From positions 1,364,001 to 1,428,000 of the forward strand of contig NZ_CP066370.1 in NCBI RefSeq assembly GCF_016406325.1: DNA of 64,000 nt, in the 5' to 3' direction. Both the position numbers and the translations under genes were made by a program. The notes under the pieces were generated by a model, which saw only the letters and a program-made list of their open reading frames with translations, did no database searches and had not been told where the DNA came from. Within the stretch, counting starts at the first letter, position 1, and each line of letters starts with the position of its first letter. The stretch comes from Shewanella putrefaciens. GTDB taxonomy: Bacteria; Pseudomonadota; Gammaproteobacteria; Enterobacterales; Shewanellaceae. Positions 56,234-64,000 of this stretch are shown piece by piece.

Positions 56234-56420
56234 ACATATCCTATATTTTTTAACCGATTGCTTAGTTTTGTATTCGCCAAATTTACGGCTTTAATTTTAC
56301 GAATTGTTGAATCAATTATCTGAAATGTAGGATTTATTATTTAATTTAATGGCTTTTATGCTGTTTGATTTTATTGGCTGTGGCAAACTCCAAAATAGGG
56401 ATAATTCAGGAGAGTTCATT

Positions 56421-57299
56421 TTGCCGTCAATGATCAGTGCCGACGTGGCCAAAACTTCAACCGTGTTAGAACGAAAAATCTTAATGACAGATTGTGCCGA
56501 TGCCCAAGGTTTAATCGCTAAGATTACAAGTGTTTGTTTTAACCATAAGCTCAATATTATTAAAAACAGCGAGTTTGTGGATAATGCTCAGGGACGTTTT
56601 TTTATGCGCACTGAGTTAGAAGGCGTATTCCATAGTGAGCAATTATTGCAGGACTTACGGGATGTGCTGCCAGCACAAAACCATATGACTTTAGTTAGTG
56701 CGGGTAAAAAGCGCATTGTGGTGTTAGTGACGAAAGAGGCGCACTGCTTAGGCGATCTATTAATGAAAGCCTATTATGGCGGATTAAGTGTTGATATCGC
56801 GGCGGTAGTAGGAAATCACGATGCACTACGCGAACTGGCGGAAAAATTTAATATTCCCTTCCATCTTGTTAGCCATGTTGGTCTTGATAGAACCCAGCAT
56901 GAGCAAGCATTGCTTGGCGCAGTCGCGCAATATGAACCAGATTATTTAGTATTAGCGAAGTACATGCGAGTACTCACGCCCGATTTTGTTGCACAATATC
57001 CAAATCGTATTATCAATATCCACCATTCATTTTTACCTGCTTTTATTGGTGCAGCGCCCTATCGTCAGGCTTGGGAGCGAGGAGTGAAAATTATCGGAGC
57101 GACCGCGCACTTTGTGAATAATTGCCTGGATGAAGGCCCCATTATTAAGCAAGACGTTATTCCCGTAGATCACAGCTATAGCGCGCTAGAAATGGCAAGA
57201 GCGGGGCGAGATGTGGAGAAGAGTGTACTGAGTAAGGCGCTACAGTTAGTGCTCAATGAACAAGTTGTAGTGTATGGTAATAAAACTATCGTATTTTAA
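56421..57299 (+). CDS. purU: PurU, formyltetrahydrofolate deformylase
   Basis: 292 residues from TTG 56421, which has AGGAGAG 6-7 bases upstream; an ATG at 56430 is a possible alternative, and the longer frame from 56349 is unlikely. ACT domain (about 15-90, DAQGLIAKITSVC). Formyltransferase-like catalytic domain with INIHHSFLPAF and GATAHFVNNCLDEGPIIKQ. It releases formate from 10-formyl-THF for purine synthesis and one-carbon balance. Confidence 0.94.
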   Translation: MPSMISADVAKTSTVLERKILMTDCADAQGLIAKITSVCFNHKLNIIKNSEFVDNAQGRFFMRTELEGVFHSEQLLQDLRDVLPAQNHMTLVSAGKKRIVVLVTKEAHCLGDLLMKAYYGGLSVDIAAVVGNHDALRELAEKFNIPFHLVSHVGLDRTQHEQALLGAVAQYEPDYLVLAKYMRVLTPDFVAQYPNRIINIHHSFLPAFIGAAPYRQAWERGVKIIGATAHFVNNCLDEGPIIKQDVIPVDHSYSALEMARAGRDVEKSVLSKALQLVLNEQVVVYGNKTIVF

Positions 57300-57472
57300 G
57301 TTGTTAGTAAGGGGAGAGTATCGGATGTGAGCCGCTACTCTTACTCCACGCTTACTTACAGTCATGTATCTATTTTTATAATTAAATTGCTTGTGAGGGT
57401 GTTACTAGAATTTTTTGACAACTAATCGTAAGTTGTTTATTCCAATGCATTAATCATGGATGGGAGTGATAA

Positions 57473-59404
57473 ATGTCAACTAGTCGAAGTCTTATCGTTG
57501 GGATGAAGGATCTCCCAGACAATTTGGATTTATCATGGGCGCAACTCGATGAGCAATTTCGAGTGCAACGAATGAGTAAAGCCTTTTACGTTCGTTGTAA
57601 AAGGTCTGCAGCACAAATCATCAATCAACCTATCTCTGAGCTTTTTAGCGCCTTCAACAGTGAACTTTGTGCAAATATTCGACGGCGGCAAAGGCAAGTA
57701 ATTGGTTTTCAGTTACAAGATGATCAAGGCACGCGATTACATTTTTCATTGCATTTAGTGCCAAATGTCGGTTGGAATTTGATTTTATCTGACTCTAATT
57801 TTGAAGATCCACAGATGAAAGAATTGCACTCGGATTACCGACGCGCGATTCAAGCAAGTGATGCGTGGTTGCAACATATTGAAGATGTAATTAAATCTCC
57901 TCAAGATGAGGTTTTTAGAGTCGCAGTATCTAAGGCTATCTCCTTAACGGGCAGTCAATACGGATTTATTTTGCTGCACAATGAAAAGTCTGGAGCGTTG
58001 ACACTGGCTGCGCGTTCTGAATATCCCATCCCTAAGATGAATGAAGCGGATTTTGTAAAAGAGAATTCGCAAGTTTCAGAGCTTGAATGTCGTTTATGGC
58101 TTGAATGTGCAAGAAACTACAAACCTATTATTCACAATGATAGGGATAACCTTCCACATCGAGGGGATTTTGCATTTGATCGGTTGCTACTGACAGGGCG
58201 TTATATTGCGGTGCCGATTTTATTTCGCACCCGTATGGTCGGATTGGTTTGTGTTATCGGTAGGGAGGAACCTTATACACGCAGTGATGCAAGATCTTTA
58301 CTCACCTTTGCGAGTATTCTTTGGCATACCATAGAGTTACCTCGATCATTGCGTGCGGTTTCCCGTCAATCCAAAATTATAAAAGCGCAGAAAGAGCAAT
58401 TATCTCAGTCCTTAACTCAGTTGATTAGTGCGATTTCAGAAGCGCTGGAGCTGAAAGATGCCTATACCGCAGGGCATCAAAAGTCGGTTGCACAGTTAAG
58501 TTATCTGATAGGAGAGAAACTTGGCTTAGAACCACAGCGTTTAGAAGGGCTTAAAATTGGTGCATTAGTACATGATATTGGTAAGTTAGCGATTCCATCG
58601 CAGATACTAACTAAGCCCTCGCAGCTTTCAAAAGAGGAATATGCGTTAATTCAGACTCATCCACTGCATGGTGCAGAAATCGTTGAGGAGGTGGAATTTC
58701 CTTGGCCGATTAAAGAAATGATCTTGCAGCACCATGAGCGGCTGGATGGGTCGGGTTATCCAGCGGGGTTAAAGGATAAAGAGATATTGTACGAAGCCAA
58801 AATTATTGCTGTGGCGGATGTTGCGGATTCTATTTTATCCCACAGACCCTATAGGCCTTCTTTGGGATTAAAAAAGATGACCGATGTGCTTAGAGCGGGT
58901 AAAGGCACATTATTCGATCCTGAGATTGTTGAAGCTTGCCTTACCATTCTCGTGAATCAAGAGATGAGTATCAGTGATCATATTGGTAGTGTCTTACTTG
59001 AGCCTATTATTGAAATTACACTTGACCACGAGCTAGAGGATATACAGCGTTTATTTACTCAGTCGAGTTCGAAAGTTGCGGTTGTATTGGATGAGTCCCG
59101 TAATATCGCAGGAGTCGTTACGCTGAACCTACTCGATCACTGGCTTAGCCCTAGATTAGGTACTGCTGCTGAACGTGACTATGATCGTGCTCTTTTACAT
59201 AAAAAGGCCCATCAAATGATGATGCGCAATGTCCCCATCATTAATGACGTTGCCACAATAGAAGACGCACGAATTCAATTAAATCAATCGAATAGTGATT
59301 TTCTTGTTGTGGTTAATAAAATGCAAAGACCATTAGGTGTTATCGGTTGGCGAGAAATCGCTATGGTACGAAATGCGATCAATGAGTTTGAGCGTTTAAT
59401 ATAA
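57473..59404 (+). CDS. GAF/HD-GYP/CBS signalling protein, predicted c-di-GMP phosphodiesterase
   Basis: 643 residues. A PAS-like start (about 20-110); GAF-like domain (about 140-285); HD-GYP domain (about 310-475) with all catalytic motifs: AGHQKSV, LVHDIGKL, HPLHGAEI, QHHERLDGSGYP and AVADVADS; C-terminal CBS pair (about 505-640). HD-GYP proteins hydrolyse c-di-GMP; the CBS pair suggests adenine-nucleotide control. No membrane segment. Start ATG 57473. Confidence 0.9.
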   Translation: MSTSRSLIVGMKDLPDNLDLSWAQLDEQFRVQRMSKAFYVRCKRSAAQIINQPISELFSAFNSELCANIRRRQRQVIGFQLQDDQGTRLHFSLHLVPNVGWNLILSDSNFEDPQMKELHSDYRRAIQASDAWLQHIEDVIKSPQDEVFRVAVSKAISLTGSQYGFILLHNEKSGALTLAARSEYPIPKMNEADFVKENSQVSELECRLWLECARNYKPIIHNDRDNLPHRGDFAFDRLLLTGRYIAVPILFRTRMVGLVCVIGREEPYTRSDARSLLTFASILWHTIELPRSLRAVSRQSKIIKAQKEQLSQSLTQLISAISEALELKDAYTAGHQKSVAQLSYLIGEKLGLEPQRLEGLKIGALVHDIGKLAIPSQILTKPSQLSKEEYALIQTHPLHGAEIVEEVEFPWPIKEMILQHHERLDGSGYPAGLKDKEILYEAKIIAVADVADSILSHRPYRPSLGLKKMTDVLRAGKGTLFDPEIVEACLTILVNQEMSISDHIGSVLLEPIIEITLDHELEDIQRLFTQSSSKVAVVLDESRNIAGVVTLNLLDHWLSPRLGTAAERDYDRALLHKKAHQMMMRNVPIINDVATIEDARIQLNQSNSDFLVVVNKMQRPLGVIGWREIAMVRNAINEFERLI

Positions 59405-59422
59405 AAGCTAATATTTTCCATG

Positions 59423-59450
59423 AAAAAAGATGCCATAAGGCATCTTTTTT
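59423..59450. terminator. Bidirectional terminator, HD-GYP gene and dapD
   Basis: AAAAAAGATGCC-ATAA-GGCATCTTTTTT: six GC-bearing bases of stem plus A/T tracts both sides; works both ways between convergent genes. Confidence 0.85.
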
Positions 59451-59473
59451 GTCACAAGCGGTTGAGTATAGTG

Positions 59474-60298
59474 CTAATCCACTATGCGTAATAACTCGTT
59501 GATACCCACTTTTCCGCGGGTTTTTGCATCCACTTTCTTAACGATAATCGCAGCATACAGGCTGTACTTGCCACAGGCTGAGGGTAGATTGCCAGAGACA
59601 ACCACAGAGCCCGCAGGTACACGGCCATAATGCACTTCGCCAGTTTCGCGATCGTAAATTCGAGTGCTTTGGCCGATATACACGCCCATAGAAATCACTG
59701 AGCCTTCTTCAACTACTACGCCTTCAACAATCTCAGAGCGCGCGCCGATAAAGCAGTTATCTTCAATGATGGTCGGCCCAGCTTGCAATGGCTCAAGTAC
59801 CCCACCAATGCCTACTCCACCGGATAAATGCACGTTTTTACCGATTTGTGCACATGAGCCAACTGTCGCCCAAGTGTCAACCATAGTGCCTTCATCAACA
59901 TAGGCGCCTAAGTTCACATAGGATGGCATCAACACTGTGTTTTTACCGATAAATGAGCCTTTACGTACTGTCGCCGAAGGCACCACACGAATGGCTTCCG
60001 CTTTAAAGCGGGCTTCATCGTACTCGGCAAATTTTAACGGCACTTTGTCGAAGTATTTGGTTTCTGCGCCATCGATAACCGCATTATCGAAAATACGGAA
60101 GGACAGTAATACTGCCTTTTTCAGCCATTGGTGCACATGCCATTGGCCGTCGATTTTCTCGGCGACACGGACTTCACCTTTGTCGAGCATATTGATGACA
60201 TGTTGCACATCGCTACGCACATTGGCGTCGACTGTACTTGGTGTGATGTCGGCGCGCGCTTCAAAAGCCGCCTCAATACGTTGGCGTAAAGCCTCCAT
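59474..60298 (-). CDS. dapD: DapD, tetrahydrodipicolinate N-succinyltransferase
   Basis: 274 residues, normal length. Left-handed beta-helix hexapeptides (about 100-250): [62 protein letters not shown]. It succinylates tetrahydrodipicolinate in lysine/diaminopimelate synthesis. It follows glnD by 25 bases in the same direction, as usual in this group. Confidence 0.97.
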   Translation of the reverse strand: MEALRQRIEAAFEARADITPSTVDANVRSDVQHVINMLDKGEVRVAEKIDGQWHVHQWLKKAVLLSFRIFDNAVIDGAETKYFDKVPLKFAEYDEARFKAEAIRVVPSATVRKGSFIGKNTVLMPSYVNLGAYVDEGTMVDTWATVGSCAQIGKNVHLSGGVGIGGVLEPLQAGPTIIEDNCFIGARSEIVEGVVVEEGSVISMGVYIGQSTRIYDRETGEVHYGRVPAGSVVVSGNLPSACGKYSLYAAIIVKKVDAKTRGKVGINELLRIVD

Positions 60299-60323
60299 TT
60301 ACTTCTCCCTCTGGTTTAGTTAA

Positions 60324-62906
60324 TTAAACTGATTCGGTATTGTTTGCGCTTAGCGCACTGATTAACGCTTCCCTAAGGGTATTCTCTTGGGTTGCGTTTA
60401 GTTGTAGCCCATCATTAGTCTGCAACATAAAAAAATCTTCTGCTCGTTCGCCAATAGTAGTGATCTTAGCGGCGAGTAACGTGATATTGCAGCGGTAAAA
60501 AATATCACCCACTTTAGCCAATAATCCAGGTGAATCTAAGGCGATAAGTTCCATCATACTCGTACCATGACGGCTGCTTTCGAGAAAACTGACTTGCGTT
60601 GGGACATGAAAAGGTTTCATTTTACGCGACAGTTTTCTAAAACGCGGCAGTTTGGGATTATCGCTCGAAAGGGCCTTCTCAAGGGCTTTACGGATGCTTT
60701 GGATGCGTGAAAGCTGGCTTACTGGCTCACCATCCTGTTCTAAGATCACAAAGGTATCGAGGGCATAGTTATCTTTTGAGGTCATGATGTTGGCATCATG
60801 GACGTTGATATTTTTATTGTCGAGCACCGCCATCACGGTTGCGAACAATTTTGGCCTATCTTGGCAATAGACAAATAACTCAGTGCCGCCACGGGTGGTG
60901 TGTTTAGACACTAAGACTAAGGGCTCATCCTGTTGTTTGTGCTTCAAAATCGCTTCGGCGTGCCATGCGACTTGATTGGGCTGGTGGCGTAAAAAGTAAT
61001 CCGCCTTAAAGCGCTGCCACAGGGTATCTAAGTCTTTTTCTTTTAGTCCGCGCCGTAGCAGCTCTTTTTTTGCCTTGGCCTGATATTCACGCACTCTGGC
61101 ACGAATATCGACGGGTTTTTCTTTACCACGGGCGAGCACTCTTTGGGTTGAAAAGTACAAATCGCGTAGCAGTGAGCCTTTCCAGTTATTCCAGGTTTTT
61201 TCGTTGGTGGCGCAGATATCGGCGACGGTTAAGCAGTACAGATAACTTAAATGCACAGCATCACGGACCTTGTTAGCAAAGTCGGCCACCACATCGGGAT
61301 CGGAAATATCCCTGCGCTGGGCAGTAACTGACATCACCAGATGATTCTCAACCAACCACGCAACTAAGCGACCATCGTGATCGTTTAACCCGTGCAGCTT
61401 ACAAAAGGCGAGGGCGTCGCTTGAGCCAAGTTTACTGTGGTCGCCGCCGCGGCCTTTAGCAATATCGTGGAAGATAGCGCCTAATACGAGTAAGCCCTTT
61501 TTCGGCAATTGGTTGATCAGAATCGAGCCTAAGGGAAATTCTTCCTTTTGTTCTGGCTGCGAAAAACGCTCGATATTCAGCAGTAATCTGTGGGTATGTT
61601 CATCCACCGTATAAGCATGAAACAGGTCGAACTGCATCTGGCCTTCAATATTTCGCCAAGCGGGTAAATAGGCCGACAGTACGCCGTGTTTATGCATTAA
61701 GGACAGGGCCACAATCCCCCGCGGATGGCGCAGAATTTCCATAAAGGCTTGGCGACAAAGCGGGTTTTCTTGTAATGCTTGAGATTGTGCGCGTCTTGCA
61801 CGGCGCAGCGAACGCAGCGTTGGTGCGTAAATGCCTTTGATGTTGGAGTTTTTAGCGACTAACAAAAACAGCCGGACAATTTCTTCGCCGCTATCGAACA
61901 GATCATCGCTTAGCGCTTCAATAAAAGTGCCGCGGCGCTGGTAGTGTTTATCTATCGATTGAATTTCTAAAGCTTTTGTGTGCCCCAGTGTTGCCCGTTT
62001 AAATAGCTGCAGCAACATTTCGTTCAGCTCCATCACTCGGCGTACCGTGCGATAGTAACGTTTCATCATCTGCTCAACAGCAAGCTGGGTGGCGTCTTCA
62101 TACCCCATGAGTTCGGCAACTTGGCGCTGTACATCAAAGAGTAAGCGATTTTCATCGCGACCGACCACCATGTGCAGGGCAAAGCGTAACTTCCACAAAA
62201 AGTGCTGACATTCGAGCAGCTCTTCTAATTCACCAGGCTCTAAAAAGTCGTATTGGACTAATTCTTCGAGGCGAGCGGCACCAAAGTGACGCATGGCCAC
62301 CCAAGCAATGGTTTGAATATCCCTAAGGCCACCGGGACAACTCTTGATATTGGGTTCTAAATCGAAGGCACTGGCTCTGGCATGGCGGGCATTTTGCTCA
62401 TCCCGTTTGGCGATAAAAAAATCGCTTGAAGTCCAAAAGTCACTCTGACGAATCGCATCATAAAGTTGATCGAATAAAAATTCGGGCCCTTCGAGCAATC
62501 GTGCCTCTAACAGATTGGTGGCTATGGTGATGTCTTCACGGCCGAGGATAATCGTGTCGTTTAACGTACGGACACTGTGGCCGATTTCCAGATTGGCATC
62601 CCACAGAAAGGCAATAAACTGACTGAGTGCCGCTTCGGCAGCGGGTGACAAGATATCATTAAACAGGAACAGCAAGTCGACATCTGAGTGGGGATGCAGC
62701 TCCCCACGGCCATAGCCGCCCACGGCAATCAGGGCAATATCATATTCTCTTAGACCGTGCTGTTCCCAAGCTTGCTTTACAAGGGCATCGACAAATTGAC
62801 AGCGCTGCGTGACGAGCTCTTCAATCGGGGTTTTAGCCTTAAAACTGGCCAAAAGAATCTGATTCTGTTCGATTAATGAGTGTTTTGCGATCTGCGCTGT
62901 ATTCAT
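60324..62906 (-). CDS. glnD: GlnD, bifunctional PII uridylyltransferase/uridylyl-removing enzyme
   Basis: 860 residues from ATG 62906 (AAGGA at 8 bases). Nucleotidyltransferase domain: [21 protein letters not shown] domain (about 460-580): [20 protein letters not shown]. Two ACT domains (about 700-860) sense glutamine. It modifies PII proteins and sets nitrogen assimilation. Part of map-glnD-dapD. Confidence 0.97.
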   Translation of the reverse strand: MNTAQIAKHSLIEQNQILLASFKAKTPIEELVTQRCQFVDALVKQAWEQHGLREYDIALIAVGGYGRGELHPHSDVDLLFLFNDILSPAAEAALSQFIAFLWDANLEIGHSVRTLNDTIILGREDITIATNLLEARLLEGPEFLFDQLYDAIRQSDFWTSSDFFIAKRDEQNARHARASAFDLEPNIKSCPGGLRDIQTIAWVAMRHFGAARLEELVQYDFLEPGELEELLECQHFLWKLRFALHMVVGRDENRLLFDVQRQVAELMGYEDATQLAVEQMMKRYYRTVRRVMELNEMLLQLFKRATLGHTKALEIQSIDKHYQRRGTFIEALSDDLFDSGEEIVRLFLLVAKNSNIKGIYAPTLRSLRRARRAQSQALQENPLCRQAFMEILRHPRGIVALSLMHKHGVLSAYLPAWRNIEGQMQFDLFHAYTVDEHTHRLLLNIERFSQPEQKEEFPLGSILINQLPKKGLLVLGAIFHDIAKGRGGDHSKLGSSDALAFCKLHGLNDHDGRLVAWLVENHLVMSVTAQRRDISDPDVVADFANKVRDAVHLSYLYCLTVADICATNEKTWNNWKGSLLRDLYFSTQRVLARGKEKPVDIRARVREYQAKAKKELLRRGLKEKDLDTLWQRFKADYFLRHQPNQVAWHAEAILKHKQQDEPLVLVSKHTTRGGTELFVYCQDRPKLFATVMAVLDNKNINVHDANIMTSKDNYALDTFVILEQDGEPVSQLSRIQSIRKALEKALSSDNPKLPRFRKLSRKMKPFHVPTQVSFLESSRHGTSMMELIALDSPGLLAKVGDIFYRCNITLLAAKITTIGERAEDFFMLQTNDGLQLNATQENTLREALISALSANNTESV

Positions 62907-62928
62907 CGAGGTCCTTGTTTGGATTATT

Positions 62929-63729
62929 TTAGTGATTGATAAATCTTGGGAAGTCTTCTTCCTCACGAAGGGTGAGTACTTCAACCCCTTTTTCCGTCAC
63001 AAGTAAAGTATGTTCCCACTGGGCGGAGTTTTTACCATCAGAGGTGGTAACGGTCCAATTATCCTTACGATCTAGCACTGTGGTGTGTCGACCTGCGTTG
63101 ATCATCGGCTCAATAGTAAAGCACATGCCTGGGCGCAATATTGTGTTGTCGCCGTTACGATAATGCATGACTTGGGGTTCTTCATGGAAACCCGCACCAA
63201 TACCGTGGCCACAATAATCTTGCACGATGGAATATTTCTCAAGGCCTGTTTTGCTGGCTTTGATGAATTTTTCGATAGTATTGCCAATTTCACCCAATTT
63301 TAAGCCTGGACGTACTTTACGAATGGCAAGATACAGGCTTTCTTGGGCAATACGACATAAACGCTTATCTTTTGGGCTGACGTCACCAATTAAAAACATT
63401 TTTGAAGTATCACCGTGATAGCCATCTTTAATCACTGTGATATCGATATTGAGAATATCGCCATCTTTCAATGGGGGATTGTCAGCGGGAATACCGTGGC
63501 AAATCACATTATTGACCGAAGTACAAATTGATTTTGGAAAACCATGGTAGTTGAGCGGGGCAGAAATCGCACCTTGCTCTTCGGTATATTTTGCGCAGAT
63601 ATCGTTCAGTTCATTTGTGGTCACACCCGCTTTAACATAAGGCGCGATCATTTCTAAAACCTGTGCGGCAAGCTTTCCGGCGGCACGCATTTTTTCGATT
63701 TCTTCAGCTGTCTTGATGACTATACTCAT
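62929..63729 (-). CDS. map: Map, methionine aminopeptidase
   Basis: 266 residues. Metal ligands Asp, Asp, His, Glu, Glu: [61 protein letters not shown]. Type I enzyme; removes the initiator Met from new proteins in the cytoplasm. Divergent from a gene beyond the window edge that, by gammaproteobacterial synteny, is probably rpsB. Confidence 0.97.
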   Translation of the reverse strand: MSIVIKTAEEIEKMRAAGKLAAQVLEMIAPYVKAGVTTNELNDICAKYTEEQGAISAPLNYHGFPKSICTSVNNVICHGIPADNPPLKDGDILNIDITVIKDGYHGDTSKMFLIGDVSPKDKRLCRIAQESLYLAIRKVRPGLKLGEIGNTIEKFIKASKTGLEKYSIVQDYCGHGIGAGFHEEPQVMHYRNGDNTILRPGMCFTIEPMINAGRHTTVLDRKDNWTVTTSDGKNSAQWEHTLLVTEKGVEVLTLREEEDFPRFINH

Positions 63730-64000
63730 TGCGTTTTCTCTTGTGTCTTCGAAGTCTATTGGCTACGCAAACCCTATGCAAAAATTTGTGCTTTAAGGCT
63801 ATTTATGGTATAAAGCGCGCCGTTATGTTTAAGTCTTGATGAATTGTCCAAGCCAGATTTTGGTCTGATTTGATGGTGGCAAGACTAAAGATGGCGGCCA
63901 TTATACATGGCAAATTGTCTAAATACTAAATCACACACGTGTCGACACATTCTTCGGGGTGCCCTCAGCTGTTAACTGCGGGGTCGAAGACATGGGATAC
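63730..64000. promoter_or_regulatory. Divergent upstream region of map; leader of the next gene
   Basis: 271 bases without a gene to the window edge. The end (about 63940-64000) is GC-rich and structured (GGGGTGCC, CTGCGGGGTC) with no start codon context, consistent with an RNA leader of a divergent gene. In related genomes this gene is rpsB; that identity is inference from synteny. Confidence 0.45.

Noticed and set aside
63960..64000. TPP riboswitch because of GGGGTGCC
   Set aside because: The thi-box CTGAGA and the second conserved strand are absent in the visible part.

Overview
This window reads as chromosome of a Shewanella-type marine gammaproteobacterium. The strongest evidence is a complete-looking polyunsaturated fatty acid (EPA, omega-3) synthase locus: pfaR-pfaA-pfaB-pfaC-pfaD on the minus strand, with a divergent pfaE phosphopantetheinyl transferase. 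Supporting evidence is the syd / CsrB-type RNA / yqcC-truC-mioC neighbourhood, which resembles the arrangement in E. coli and Vibrio, and the dapD-glnD-map block at the right end. No tRNA, rRNA, CRISPR array, prophage or intact insertion sequence was found. Gene density and strand switching look like ordinary core genome.

Layout. 1-5.3 kb: 3' part of an M1 aminopeptidase, a non-coding stretch with two diverged copies of one repeat element, glutathione peroxidase, MgtE, an acetyltransferase and a YfaZ-type outer membrane protein. 5.6-15.1 kb: NOL1/NOP2/Sun RNA methyltransferase, YfcG-like glutathione transferase, a frameshifted DUF2461 gene, a TonB-dependent receptor with a Fur-box-like site, a PhnA-type protein, a CynX-type exporter divergent from a MarR regulator with operator-like palindromes, and an AstE/aspartoacylase-like enzyme. 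15.1-24.7 kb: chemoreceptor, FAH-family hydrolase, several small envelope or unknown proteins, a sigma-54 activator with a degenerate receiver, a phosphatase/lipid-kinase fusion, a small lipoprotein and a 58-residue DUF1328 membrane protein. 25.0-45.4 kb: the pfa locus. 45.5-57.3 kb: queF, syd, small conserved genes, two adjacent CsrB-like RNAs, DUF3301/DUF3549, yqcC-truC, a MioC-type flavodoxin, a PTS EIICB protein and purU. 57.5-64 kb: an HD-GYP protein, dapD, glnD, map and the start of a divergent leader.

How the pfa genes work together. PfaA (KS-AT-5xACP-KR-DH), PfaB (AT), PfaC (KS-CLF-DH-DH) and PfaD (enoyl reductase) form an iterative synthase that builds EPA. PfaE adds phosphopantetheine to the ACPs. 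PfaR is the cluster regulator. pfaR/pfaA, pfaA/pfaB and pfaB/pfaC all overlap by 4 bases, so the block is probably one translationally coupled message ending at a terminator just after pfaD. In the sequence as given, this locus is broken twice: pfaC has lost one base near 28359 (frameshift between its two DH domains) and pfaD has a TAA where the family has a Gln codon (25249), removing the last 67 residues. A third lesion, one extra G in a G7 run at 8110, breaks the DUF2461 gene. Whether these are real or base-call errors cannot be settled from the sequence alone.

The other strong observation is a tandem pair of GGA-rich, CsrB-type RNAs (about 50.22-50.62 kb and 50.86-51.18 kb). Each has a GacA/UvrY-type inverted repeat almost exactly 158 bases upstream of a shared -10 motif. 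PfaR itself looks like a catalytically dead IS481-type transposase that has become a regulator.
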